The notes under the pieces: generated by a model
What the model was told of the DNA's origin: nothing
The model's input: only the letters and a program-made list of their open reading frames with translations
Database searches by the model: none
Source: Gloeothece verrucosa PCC 7822
GTDB taxonomy: Bacteria > Cyanobacteriota > Cyanobacteriia > Cyanobacteriales > Microcystaceae
Assembly (NCBI RefSeq): GCF_000147335.1
Contig: NC_014501.1
Span: forward strand, 5,448,501 to 5,512,500
DNA length: 64,000 nucleotides
Direction of reading: 5' to 3'
Position numbers and translations under genes: made by a program
Shown here: positions 18,334 to 27,839 of the stretch, piece by piece
Position numbering within the stretch: the stretch's first letter is position 1
Layout: each line of letters opens with the position of its first letter

Positions 18334-18999
18334 ATGTTTAAAAGTTTACTGTCTCTATTTTTTAAACCCAATTGTTCCCTTTGTGAACGTGCCGCATCAG
18401 ATAGCCTTTGTCGAGATTGTCAACGACAACTGAAAAGTTGCCAAATGAAAAATCCTGGCCAATTTTGGCAAGGGGATTTACCGCTTTTTGTTTGGGGAGA
18501 ATACGGCGGCAAGTTAAAACAAGCCATTGCGACCATGAAATATAATCATCATCCCGAATTAGGCACTTTTTTAGGACGTTGGTTAGGAGAAGCTTGGAGC
18601 AAATCTTCTCGTTCTTTTCCCTCTAAAAAAATAATCGTCATTCCTATTCCTCTTCATGGAGATAAATTAAAAGAGCGAGGGTTTAATCAAGCGGCGTTAA
18701 TTGCATCGGGATTTTGTCAATTAACGGGTTATCCTTTGATAGCAAAGGGTTTAGAAAGAGTGAAAGATACTCAAGCGATGTTTAGTTTAGGTACTAGCGC
18801 AAGAGAAGAAAATATCAATAAAGCTTTTAAAATAGGAAAATCTTTACTAAAGTCTTTTCCTCACTCATCTGTTTTACTGGTAGATGATATTTATACTACA
18901 GGAACAACTGTTAAAGAAGCGGCTCAGACGTTGCGCTTGGGGGGAATTGAAGTGATGGGAGTGGTAGCGCTTTCGACTGCTAAGAAACAATCAGTTTAA
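18334..18999 (+). CDS. comF: ComF-family phosphoribosyltransferase-like protein
   Basis: About 221 residues. An N-terminal zinc finger is formed by CSLC (around residues 13-16) and CRDC (around 25-28). The C-terminal PRTase domain has VIPIPLHGDKLKERGFNQAALIA and the PRPP loop VLLVDDIYTTGTT. ComF proteins act in DNA uptake, at the inner face of the membrane in naturally competent bacteria, though the PRTase substrate is unknown. The frame offers TTG 18331 directly before ATG 18334; the ATG is preferred. It ends convergently, 21 bases from the LamG gene. Confidence 0.9.
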   Translation: MFKSLLSLFFKPNCSLCERAASDSLCRDCQRQLKSCQMKNPGQFWQGDLPLFVWGEYGGKLKQAIATMKYNHHPELGTFLGRWLGEAWSKSSRSFPSKKIIVIPIPLHGDKLKERGFNQAALIASGFCQLTGYPLIAKGLERVKDTQAMFSLGTSAREENINKAFKIGKSLLKSFPHSSVLLVDDIYTTGTTVKEAAQTLRLGGIEVMGVVALSTAKKQSV

Positions 19000-19020
19000 T
19001 TGTCTCAAGTCGGCTGAGGA

Positions 19021-19839
19021 TTAATTGAAATCGAGGGGAATTTGAGCCGCTACCCAAGTGGGGTGACCAAAAATTTTCCCGTTGTTGTGGTTAGCGGTTT
19101 TGTCTTTGACTTGATTGCCAAAACCTTCATTTAAAGGCCAGTAGCCCACTAATCCAGATTCGTTACCTTTCAAACGACGGTATAGATTGGCTTGAATTTG
19201 TTTTTGGGACCTGGCTTTATTCCAGATGCGAACCTCAGCAATTAAACCTTTAAAGAAAAAATACTCTTTTGAAGACCCTACGCCACAGGACAAAGGATTA
19301 AAACTATCACCGAGTTGCACCACCGCCCGAGGATTAAGGTCCGCTCTATCGCCGGTGCCAATGCGTAGTACACTGCTACGATTTGGCTTATATGGCTCAA
19401 ATCCAATGGTGATGGGGTCAGCACTCAGTTCTCCATTGACATAAAAACTGTGGGTTTTTGATTGCTCGTCGTAAGTTCCTGCGAGATGGGTCCAAACATC
19501 ATTTTGAACGATCGAGGGACTGAAGCCTGTAGGAATACCACTATATCCTCCCATGTTTGTGCCATAAATCCAAAACTCACACCAATTTTCCCCCGTTAGC
19601 CAGGGAATCGTAAATAACGTATAGCCTTTAGATCCTTCTTGAGCATCCCATTCATAAGAGCTAACAGGCATACCTCCATAGAAACCGCCTTTGCACATTA
19701 CCCACGCCTCTACTGTAAAACTGGTGGGGTTCAAAATTTCTGAGTAAGGAATTTCTATCTTATCGTCTTTGCCATCAAATTCTAGAACGCTTTGAAGGCA
19801 TTCTAGACGGGTTTTGGGGTCATATAACATCATTGTCAT
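19021..19839 (-). CDS. LamG/concanavalin-like jellyroll domain protein
   Basis: 272 residues forming one LamG-like (Laminin_G_3) domain: VLEFDGKDDKIEIPYSEILN, TSFTVEAWVM, VWTHLAGTYDEQSKTHSFYVNGE, FKGLIAEVRIWNKARSQKQIQANLYRRL and GLVGYWPLNEGFGNQVKDKTANHNNGKI. These are the standard edge strands of the fold. There is no signal peptide or membrane segment, so it is either cytoplasmic or exported by another route. LamG domains bind carbohydrate or protein ligands; no catalytic residues are apparent. It appears to stand alone. The start is the first of several ATGs (19839). Confidence 0.85.
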   Translation of the reverse strand: MTMMLYDPKTRLECLQSVLEFDGKDDKIEIPYSEILNPTSFTVEAWVMCKGGFYGGMPVSSYEWDAQEGSKGYTLFTIPWLTGENWCEFWIYGTNMGGYSGIPTGFSPSIVQNDVWTHLAGTYDEQSKTHSFYVNGELSADPITIGFEPYKPNRSSVLRIGTGDRADLNPRAVVQLGDSFNPLSCGVGSSKEYFFFKGLIAEVRIWNKARSQKQIQANLYRRLKGNESGLVGYWPLNEGFGNQVKDKTANHNNGKIFGHPTWVAAQIPLDFN

Positions 19840-20108
19840 CTGAGATTAATAGAGTAGCGTTGGTCCTATGGAATTGAGGATATACGAAAAATCCTTTTAT
19901 AGCAGTGAGCTATGTCACTTGCTATAGTTGATCTTGATCACAGCACCATAGGAAAACCTATGCTAGGCATTGCCAGCATTCTTAAAGTTGTGGGTCCCGG
20001 CCAACTCATCTCAATTATGACAAGATTGTTAAAAACCGAGTCGCTGATTTTTAGAAATTATACCTAGAAATTTTCCGTTTTGTCACCCTTAAAATACTGA
20101 AATCTTGG

Positions 20109-21404
20109 TTAAATGCTTAACTTTTGATAAATACTATCTAAATTTTTGAGATGATGTTCGGGAGCAAAACAAGCCTCAATCTCTTGAGGTGAGAGAAGTT
20201 CATTAACTCTAGGGTCTTTGCTAATCAAATCATGGAAATTGCCATTAGGGGTATTCCAAGCTTGATGAGCGTTGGTTTGAACGATTTTATAAGCTTCTTC
20301 TCGGCTAATTCCCTTTTCGACGAGGGTTAGTAACACCCTTTGACTAAAGATTACCCCACCATAAACATTCATGTTCCGCTTCATATTTTCTGGATAAACC
20401 AACAGATGTTTAACCAAGTCGGTAATTTCTTTGAGCATAAAATGAGTGAGAATACAGCAATCTGGCAGAATTACCCGTTCTACAGAACTATGAGAAATAT
20501 CTCTCTCATGCCACAAAGCCACATCATCTAAAGCCGCCACCGTATGGCCTCTGATAATTCTCGCCATTCCCGTTAAGCGTTCTGAACGGATAGGATTTCG
20601 TTTATGAGGCATCGCAGAAGACCCTTTTTGTCCAGGGGCGAAAAATTCCTCGACTTCTAGGACATCTGTTCGTTGTAGGTTGCGAATTTCTACGGCAAAA
20701 CGTTCTATAGAAGCGGCTAACAGAGCCAATTGTTGCACAAAATCGGCATGACGGTCACGGGAGATGACTTGAGTTGAAGCGGTATCCGGTTCTAAACCGA
20801 GTTTTTGACAGGCAATTGCTTCTATTTTCGGGTCAATATTCGCATAAGTTCCCACAGCCCCAGAAATCTTGCCCACAGCTATATCTTTTCTCAGACGCAC
20901 GAGCCGCTCACGGCCTCGCAACACTTCAGCCAACCATCCCGCCAATTTAAAGCCAAAAGTAATGGGTTCAGCGTGGATACCGTGAGAGCGCCCTACCATA
21001 ACGGTGTTTCGGTGTTGTTGAGCTTGATAACGTAGGGCTTGGATCAATTCTTCTAGACACTCTAGGATTAAATTAAGACTTGCCACCAGTTGCAAAGCTA
21101 GGGCCGTATCTAGTACGTCTGAACTGGTTAAGCCGAGATGAATGTAGCGTCCTGCATCTCCTACATATTCATTGACATTAGTGAGGAAAGCGATCATATC
21201 GTGACGGACTTCGGCTTCGATTTCCAGGACACGCTGAGGGTCAAAATTTGCCTTGGCTTTAATTTCTTCTACTGCTTCGGAGGGGATATAACCCAGTTCT
21301 GCTTGGGCTTCACAGACTGCCAATTCTACTTCTAGCCAAGTTTTCAGTTTATAGGTATCTGTCCAAAGTTCGCCCATTGCGGGGAGAGTGTAACGTTCTA
21401 TCAC
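20109..21404 (-). CDS. purB: Adenylosuccinate lyase
   Basis: 431 residues from a GTG start give MIERYTLPAMGELWTDTYKL, which is the usual N-terminus and length of cyanobacterial PurB. The frame continues to TTG 21452, but the extra 16 residues do not fit the family. The signature SSAMPHKRNP is intact, as are GLTSSDVLDTA and the catalytic His region GRSHGIHAEPITFG. It cleaves SAICAR and adenylosuccinate with loss of fumarate, in purine synthesis. It is monocistronic, and I see no clear terminator. Confidence 0.96.
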   Translation of the reverse strand: MIERYTLPAMGELWTDTYKLKTWLEVELAVCEAQAELGYIPSEAVEEIKAKANFDPQRVLEIEAEVRHDMIAFLTNVNEYVGDAGRYIHLGLTSSDVLDTALALQLVASLNLILECLEELIQALRYQAQQHRNTVMVGRSHGIHAEPITFGFKLAGWLAEVLRGRERLVRLRKDIAVGKISGAVGTYANIDPKIEAIACQKLGLEPDTASTQVISRDRHADFVQQLALLAASIERFAVEIRNLQRTDVLEVEEFFAPGQKGSSAMPHKRNPIRSERLTGMARIIRGHTVAALDDVALWHERDISHSSVERVILPDCCILTHFMLKEITDLVKHLLVYPENMKRNMNVYGGVIFSQRVLLTLVEKGISREEAYKIVQTNAHQAWNTPNGNFHDLISKDPRVNELLSPQEIEACFAPEHHLKNLDSIYQKLSI

Positions 21405-21687
21405 AGCCTGTGCGGTACAATACAACCTTTCATTGTATACCCGATTAGTCAAGGATTAATGTTAAATAAAGATAAGATTTGTGAAAAATTAGACGAGATG
21501 GGAAGGTTTTATCGGGCGGCACAGTGCATAATGCTATGACAACAAGCCCGATTGACTCTGGTGAGAAACGTTACTGTCAACTACCAGAAAATACTTAAAG
21601 TTTGGCTGAGTTCAAGCCTTTATTACTGGAAAAAACCGTAAATTATCGGATGTGCGATGTAGTTGAGGTGAATATATTAATCATTAA

Positions 21688-21912
21688 ATGCTATCCGATG
21701 GTGAGAAAATGAATGAGTTACAGCAAAAAAACAGTTTATTTGAATTTCTGTTGGAGGAATTAAAAATCCCTTCGGCTGCCTTGAATTTAGTGATCAAAAA
21801 GTCGGAAATATCTTACGGTTCATTACCAATGCTGCTGTGGCAGTATGGATTGATTACCTTAGCACAGTTGGATAAAATTTTTACTTGGCAAGAGCAATCG
21901 GCTCAACTTTAA
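21688..21912 (+). CDS. DUF2949-family small protein
   Basis: 74 residues, or 67 from the second ATG (21709), which has GGTGAG at a good distance. The family pattern is FEFLLEELKIPSAALNLVIKKSE followed by LPMLLWQYGLITLAQLDKIFTW. DUF2949 is found essentially in cyanobacteria and has no known function; the sequence predicts a compact helical protein without a membrane segment. It lies between purB and the broken Argonaute locus and is convergent with the latter. Confidence 0.75.
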   Translation: MLSDGEKMNELQQKNSLFEFLLEELKIPSAALNLVIKKSEISYGSLPMLLWQYGLITLAQLDKIFTWQEQSAQL

Positions 21913-21970
21913 AATTGATAGACAAAAATAGGCACAACTACCTGATCCTGGAAGCTAGTATAAATTTTAG

Positions 21971-23170
21971 TTACAACCAAAATTGACGATCTCCATTTAA
22001 CCAGTTTGTAGGATAAATACCTTTTAAGCGTAAATAAGCCATACGATCTGCTCCATAAATGGGCATTGGTAAGCGAGGTGTCTGTAAAGCACCATGATGA
22101 AGTAGCGTCAGTTTCAATGTAGTTTCTAGAACTTTTTCAATAGCTACTTGCTCTCCTTCCTCATGAATTTTTAATCTTAATGGACGAGCTAAACCAATAT
22201 TTGCGGGTACTTTAGTGGTGACTAAAATTGCTTCACGAGAAGATAAGAGCAGGGATGAACCTTTATCTGGTGCAACAACAGTTTTTTGACTCCAATTATA
22301 TAAACGTGGAACACCGGATTTTATGCACTCTACTAAAATAAATTTTGAACCAATAGCTTTTGCCCAGTTGTTCAAAAATTTTGCTTCATTCCCTCGGAAT
22401 AATCCATCTCTGTAAATTAAAACGGTTTTATCTTTTAATTCGGATTCTTGAAAAAATCTTTCTAAAAATTTTCCAGAAATTTCTTCTCCCTCAATGGGTT
22501 GATCATCAAGTTGATATTGAATAAATTCTCCTTGCTTCCCATAAAGGCGAACACTTCCACAAGCGTTATTACTTCCCCGTGAATTTCGTTTACGTTCTCT
22601 AGAAATATCTAAGCCAATAAAATAATCGGCTATTTCTAACGGCTCGGCTAAAATAAATGGTAAATTCCCCAATTTTGCTAATATGCCAGGAATGATTTGA
22701 TTTAATATTTGTCGATGTTCAACGCTCGTAAAGGTACAGTTTCTATATCAAATGATGGACGATAAAATAATTTAGAGTGGAATAGCATCAGGTATTTCAA
22801 ATTTTGTTTGTGGTTTACTCAGAATTTGACAGGCAAGTTGAGCCTTAATACTAGGAGACATTTGTGCAATTTCAATTAACTTAACTTGAAAGCAACGTTC
22901 TTTATAATCTTTCAGTAAATCCTGAACACTTTCTAAAATCTCCTGCCATTCTTCCTGAGAAAGTTTATAATTACTACCATTATCAATTTTACTTAAAGCA
23001 TAAAAATAGCCTTGATGCCAAACAACACTTATCCTGGGTAAATTTCGATTTAGATGAAAACTTAATTTATTCCCCTCGTTACGTTCAATTTTTGGATTTA
23101 ATTCAAAACAAGCAACATTAGAGTTAGACAAGGATAAAGTAAAAATTTCAGCCAAAAGTAGAGAACTCAT
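21971..23170 (-). pseudogene. Prokaryotic Argonaute gene, frameshifted and internally deleted
   Basis: Two blocks in one orientation belong to one long Argonaute. Block 1 (23170-22772, 132 codons, ATG with GAGGTG upstream) looks like the N-terminal domain and start of the linker: VWHQGYFYALS, ILESVQDLLKDYKERCF. It hits a TAA at 22772, but another frame continues with SKLFYRPSFDIETVPLRALN before its own stop near 22711. Block 2 is a PIWI domain: ILNQIIPGILAKLGNLPF (before TTG 22672), then YFIGLDISR, IYRDG, GALQTPRLPMPIYGADRMAYL and the C-terminal QFWL. Candidate DEDX residues, counted from the TTG, are D22, E63 or E64, D89 and D209. PAZ and MID are absent, so roughly 0.9 kb appears deleted relative to a roughly 700-residue pAgo. 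The PIWI part alone might still be translated, but a functional Argonaute is unlikely. Confidence 0.8.
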
Positions 23171-23191
23171 GCAGACACCTCAGTCTTATAA

Positions 23192-23455
23192 AAATTACAA
23201 AATGAACAAAAAGGAATAGAATGGCAGGCTCAATATTTTGCCAGTTGCTTACTAATGCCTAAGCATATTCTTGAAGAGAAACGATACAAATATGATTTAA
23301 CTAACTGGAAAGATCTTTATAAAATGAAAGACGAATTTGGAGTCACAATTTCTAACTTAGTTCATAGGCTCAAATCTCTAAACTGGATTGTTCACGATCC
23401 AAATTCTAAACAAATTTATTTAGGAGAAGCCGTACCCAGTCGAAAAAAAGAGTAA
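23192..23455 (+). pseudogene. 3' remnant of an ImmA/IrrE-type metallopeptidase gene
   Basis: The frame is open from 23192, just after a stop, to 23455. It reads QKGIEWQAQYFASCLLMPKH, which is the QANxFAxxLLMP segment of ImmA/IrrE (DUF955) proteins, then KMKDEFGVTISNLVHRLKSLNWI, the usual C-terminal LKxxFGVSxxAL pattern. The upstream half with the HExxH zinc site is missing, because the Argonaute start region begins at 23170. A 66-codon ORF from ATG 23255 exists, but has no good ribosome binding site. ImmA/IrrE peptidases cleave partner repressors in phage and mobile-element control, so this fits a decayed defence or mobile locus. Confidence 0.7.
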
Positions 23456-23483
23456 TTCTGTCTAAATTTAGCTGTACATTTAT

Positions 23484-23951
23484 TTATTGTTTTTCATCTT
23501 CACCAAACGACGGTAAATAATCCTGATCTAATAAATCCTTCCAGGAATAAGGATTATTAGAGGGTAAATTTTTAAGTCGAGTTTTTTTCTGGACATATTT
23601 TAGCGAAGACTGATAAATTGTTTCAAGATTATCTTGTAAATAATTAGCGAGGTTAGTTGTTAGCAGGCGATTGAGTTGAGTTTTAAAACTGTAGATTTCC
23701 GCTTCCCAATGATTAGCATTTTGTTCTCGCTCTGCTGTCCAATATTGATACATTAATAAATGACGAATAATTTGTTCTAACAGACTTGCTACAGCATTTT
23801 TTTTCTCTCTTCCCAACTCTTCTAACTCCTCAATTAAATGTTCTAAATCAACTCCCTCAAACTGCTTATTTTTTAATAATTTTATAGTTTCCTCCAACCA
23901 TTGAGCATCATCACTTTCATAAATGTTTTTTAAATCCTCTAAAGTCTGCAT
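23484..23951 (-). CDS. DUF29-family protein
   Basis: About 155 residues with the DUF29 pattern: DDAQWLEETIKLLKNKQFEGVDLEHLIEELEELGREKKNA, then LLEQIIRHLLMYQYW and a helical C-terminal half with YSFKTQLNRLL. DUF29 is very abundant in cyanobacteria, all-helical, and of unknown function. GAGGTG sits 5 bases before ATG 23951, which is preferred over GTG 23957. It follows the ImmA remnant convergently. Confidence 0.85.
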   Translation of the reverse strand: MQTLEDLKNIYESDDAQWLEETIKLLKNKQFEGVDLEHLIEELEELGREKKNAVASLLEQIIRHLLMYQYWTAEREQNANHWEAEIYSFKTQLNRLLTTNLANYLQDNLETIYQSSLKYVQKKTRLKNLPSNNPYSWKDLLDQDYLPSFGEDEKQ

Positions 23952-24021
23952 ATTCACCTCTTAATTAAAGCTAAATTTAAGATCATTTTTACTTGATTAT
24001 TTAATTAATCCTGACTTTAAG

Positions 24022-24040
24022 CCCCCCTTATTAAGGGGGG
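24022..24040. repeat. CCCCCCTTA/TTAAGGGGGG hairpin repeat
   Basis: An 8-bp stem (six G:C pairs) just after the mfd stop codon, followed on the plus strand by TTGGGGGG. Hairpins of this composition are common dispersed repeats in cyanobacterial genomes. It may help to end mfd transcription, though the minus-strand sequence after it is only AAAGTCAGG. Confidence 0.5.
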
Positions 24041-24049
24041 TTGGGGGGA

Positions 24050-27000
24050 TCAAATTATCTCCGGTAAAGCCCCCTTCATCTTCTCCAACCACTCAATCAA
24101 ACTCTCCAACTGTTTCTTAGGTTTCACAACCCCTAACCCTCTCACCGTGACTTTCTTCGGACTATAAACAAACCGTCCTTGCAAATGTTTCGGCAAATTT
24201 TCCTCTAACAACTTCCAAGCCGGTTCTTCCATCGGCGTTTCTAAAACAACGTGCTGTTTTCCATCCGGTTTAATGCGAGAAAATCCCAAAGACTTGGCAA
24301 GCTGTTTCAATTCTATAACCTGTAATAACTGTTCTACAGGAGAAGGTAACGCCCCATAACGATCGCATAAATCGGCAGCAATTTGTTTTAAATCTGCGGG
24401 TGAATTGGCTGTAGCAATGGTGCGGTAAGCATCCATTTTTTGGTTGATATCGCTAATATAATCGGCAGGAATAAAAGCCGTCAATTTGAGATCGATTTGG
24501 GTATCTTCTACCTTGGGAATTTCTTGTCCTTGAATCTCTCGAATGGCATCTTGTAGCATCTCCATATATAAATCAAATCCTATAGCCTCCATTTGCCCAG
24601 ATTGTTCAGCCCCTAAAAGATTTCCCACGCCGCGAATTTCCATGTCTCTTGTGGCTAATTGATATCCTGACCCTAATTGAGTAAATTCTTGTAAGGCGCG
24701 TAACCGTTGCCGCGCGGTTTCTGTTAAGGCGGCTTTATGGGGATAAACTAACCAAGCATGGGCCTGTATTCCTGAACGCCCTACCCGCCCTCGCAGTTGA
24801 TAAAGTTGGGATAATCCGAATTTTTGGGCATCTTCGACAATGATGGTATTGACTCTAGGAATATCTAAACCTGATTCAATAATGGTTGTACAGACTAAAA
24901 CATCAGCTTCCCCATTGTTAAAGGCTAACATGGTGGTTTCTAATTCTGATACGTCCATTTGGCCATGTGCAATGGCAATTCTAGCAGTAGGAACCATTTG
25001 GCGAATTTCTGCGGCGACTTCTTCGATTCCTTCTACTCTAGGAACCACATAAAAAATCTGTCCTCCTCGGTCTAATTCGTTGCGAATGGCTGTTCGGATC
25101 ACATCTGAATTATAAGGGGATAAATGGGTTTTAATGGGGCGGCGTGAGGGTGGAGGAGTGGTGATTAAACTCATTTCTCGCACGCCTGAAAGGGACATAT
25201 ATAATGTTCTAGGAATAGGGGTTGCGGTTAAGGTTAAAACATCTACCTGGGTTTTTAAGGTTTTGATTTTCTCTTTTTGATTTACCCCAAACCGTTGTTC
25301 TTCATCGATTACTAATAAACCCAAGTCTTTAAATTTAATTTTGTTACTGAGGAGTTGATGAGTTCCGACGACGATATCTAATTCTCCTGTGGATAAACGC
25401 TGTAAAATGTCTTTGTTTTCTGAAGGAGTTCGAAAACGGTTGAGTAAACCAATATTGATAGGATAGGGAGCAAATCTTTCTTTAAGAGTATGATAATGTT
25501 GTTGAGTTAAAATTGTCGTCGGGGCAAGAAATGCGACCTGTTTATTGCCACTGGTAACGGCTTTAAAAATGGCACGGACAGCGACTTCTGTTTTGCCAAA
25601 TCCCACATCGCCACACACTAAACGATCCATCGGGCGATCGCTTTCTAAGTCGCGTTTCACTTCTTGAACGGCTTTGAGTTGATCGGGTGTGGGTTGATAG
25701 GGAAAAGAGTCTTCTAATTCTTGTTGCCAAGGGCTATCAGTTGGGAAGGAAAAGCCTTCTTGTTGAGCGCGTTTAGCGTAGAGATTGATTAAATCTACTG
25801 CTAATTTTTTCACCGATTTGCGAACTTTTTGTTTAGTTTGTTCCCAGGCTTTGCCGGCCATTCTATGGAGTTCGGGAGGATGATTACCGGTTTGACGATA
25901 GCGGGATAAACTATCTAATGAATCTGAAGGGATTCTTAAGGTTCCATCGGCATATTGAATGAGGACATATTCTCGAGATTCTAATATTTCTAATTTAATA
26001 AATTTACCGATGCCATGATGGCGATGAACGACATAATCACCGGGTCTTAATTTATCTAGATTAACTTGTTTGGAAGCGGCGCGGCGACGTTTACGGACAT
26101 AAGCACCTGTGACTAATGTTTGTTGTCCAAAAAATTCTTTATCGGTGACAACAACAATTCTATAAGTGGGTAATATAAAGCCTTCTAATTCTGCTAATCC
26201 TGAGTATTTAAGGGCGATGGCTGTATCCTGGGTTTGATATTTGTCAATAGCAGGATAGTCCCGAGGATTGGGGATATATTGGGCAGGACAATCATGTTCT
26301 TCGAGTAAAGAAACGGTGCGGGAAGGTTGAGCAGAAACTAACCAAATGGCGTATTTATTAAGATTTATGCCGCTATAAATTTCTCTTTTTCCTCGCAATA
26401 TTTCGGCTAATCTGGCAAACTGATTGGGAGTGACGGGAAGAGGACGACTCGATAAATCTAAATTAGGTATTTCTGTCTTAGGAACTTCTTCAGCAATTTC
26501 TGATAAGTAAAGGATAGGAAATTGCTGACTCAATTCTAGAGATTCTCGAAAAATTCGATGTATTTTTGGCAAGGGGGGGTCTAAATCTTGCCATTGTTCT
26601 TCTATATATTCTATCCAACGATCACTATGAGCCTGACATTGTTCGACTTCATCAAAAACGCAGAAAGTATTGGGCGGCAAATAATCCAATAAAGAGGCGG
26701 GTTTTTCGTAGGCAAGCCCTAAAAATCGCTGCATTCCTTCTGGGAAGTTGCGGTTTTCTATTCCTTCGAGTTGTTCAGCCGATAAATAGGGTGATAAGAC
26801 TTTTTCAGGATTTAAAATACTATCAGCAATAATGGGAAAGTAACTGATGGGGGTTAGGGTTAATTGAGTGATCTGATCCAAAGATCGTTGAGTGGCTGGA
26901 TCAAATTCCCGCAGTTGTTCTAATTCATCCCCAAACCATTCTAGACGGACGGGCAGTTCAGCAGAAACGGGAAATATATCCACGATATCCCCCCGGCGAC

Positions 27001-27559
27001 TCCATTGTCCTTCGGTTTCTACTAAGTTAACCCGTTCATATCCTAGCCGCGTTAAGGCTGTATCTAAGGTTTTGACTTCCTGAGTCATTCCCTGTTGGAA
27101 GTTCAGGCAATAAGCATACAATTGTTGGGGTGGGGGCAGATGCGGCTGTAAGGCTTTCTCTGTGGTGACTAAAGCATATTGCTGTTTTGAGTTTTCCCGT
27201 TCACCCTGAACAAAGGCTTCAGGGTTATTAATGCCTGATAAAACTTGTAATTGCCCCCAAATCATCTCAGATTCAGGGTTTAAGGGATCATAGGGGGAAC
27301 CTTCTGAAGTGGGATAAAAATGAACCGTTTTCCATCCCATGGCCTCTAGTTGCGTCGCCCAACGTCCGGCTTCTTCTAATGTCGGGCAGATGATTAATAA
27401 GTTATGATTTTCAGTTTGTGCCAAACTAGAGGCGATCAGTCCTTTAGGTAAACGGGGAATGCCGCTTAACTGTAAGGCTTGATGGCGTTTGAGTTTACCG
27501 AGGAGTTCAGTTGTTAGGGGTGATCGCCCGATGGCACGAATGATTGAATCAAAGCTCAT
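24050..27559 (-). CDS. mfd: Transcription-repair coupling factor
   Basis: About 1169 residues, normal for Mfd. In order: UvrB-like N-terminal modules; the CarD-like RNA-polymerase interaction domain (DYVVHRHHGIGKFIKLE); a RecG-like translocase with Walker A CGDVGFGKTEVA, the DEEQRFGV box and TATPIPRTLYMSL; helicase motifs IVEDAQKFGLSQLYQLRGRVGRS; and the C-terminal TRCF domain. Mfd removes RNA polymerase stalled at lesions and recruits UvrA. The frame reaches ATG 27601, but MSFDSIIRAIGRSPLTTELL from ATG 27559 matches the family N-terminus. The stop is next to a GC-rich repeat. It appears monocistronic. Confidence 0.96.
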   Translation of the reverse strand: MSFDSIIRAIGRSPLTTELLGKLKRHQALQLSGIPRLPKGLIASSLAQTENHNLLIICPTLEEAGRWATQLEAMGWKTVHFYPTSEGSPYDPLNPESEMIWGQLQVLSGINNPEAFVQGERENSKQQYALVTTEKALQPHLPPPQQLYAYCLNFQQGMTQEVKTLDTALTRLGYERVNLVETEGQWSRRGDIVDIFPVSAELPVRLEWFGDELEQLREFDPATQRSLDQITQLTLTPISYFPIIADSILNPEKVLSPYLSAEQLEGIENRNFPEGMQRFLGLAYEKPASLLDYLPPNTFCVFDEVEQCQAHSDRWIEYIEEQWQDLDPPLPKIHRIFRESLELSQQFPILYLSEIAEEVPKTEIPNLDLSSRPLPVTPNQFARLAEILRGKREIYSGINLNKYAIWLVSAQPSRTVSLLEEHDCPAQYIPNPRDYPAIDKYQTQDTAIALKYSGLAELEGFILPTYRIVVVTDKEFFGQQTLVTGAYVRKRRRAASKQVNLDKLRPGDYVVHRHHGIGKFIKLEILESREYVLIQYADGTLRIPSDSLDSLSRYRQTGNHPPELHRMAGKAWEQTKQKVRKSVKKLAVDLINLYAKRAQQEGFSFPTDSPWQQELEDSFPYQPTPDQLKAVQEVKRDLESDRPMDRLVCGDVGFGKTEVAVRAIFKAVTSGNKQVAFLAPTTILTQQHYHTLKERFAPYPINIGLLNRFRTPSENKDILQRLSTGELDIVVGTHQLLSNKIKFKDLGLLVIDEEQRFGVNQKEKIKTLKTQVDVLTLTATPIPRTLYMSLSGVREMSLITTPPPSRRPIKTHLSPYNSDVIRTAIRNELDRGGQIFYVVPRVEGIEEVAAEIRQMVPTARIAIAHGQMDVSELETTMLAFNNGEADVLVCTTIIESGLDIPRVNTIIVEDAQKFGLSQLYQLRGRVGRSGIQAHAWLVYPHKAALTETARQRLRALQEFTQLGSGYQLATRDMEIRGVGNLLGAEQSGQMEAIGFDLYMEMLQDAIREIQGQEIPKVEDTQIDLKLTAFIPADYISDINQKMDAYRTIATANSPADLKQIAADLCDRYGALPSPVEQLLQVIELKQLAKSLGFSRIKPDGKQHVVLETPMEEPAWKLLEENLPKHLQGRFVYSPKKVTVRGLGVVKPKKQLESLIEWLEKMKGALPEII

Positions 27560-27839
27560 AGATGGTTCTGCAAATCTATATATACCCACCAATATGATCA
27601 TTGTGTCAGATCGAGATAGCGATAGACAAGGGTATATAGCCTTTGTTGGCTGATTGACAATTCTATTACTTTTTGAAACTCTTGTTTGACGGTAATAATC
27701 TTAATTCATCTTGACCCATCAACCCTCGTTAAAATCGCCACAAATTTTTGAAGACTTTTTGTTATTTAGTTAGTTTTTTCCGGTTAGCTATAACTCTGTG
27801 ATTGATGGTTTTTCATTAAGTTTTCACTAGCTCTTTTAA

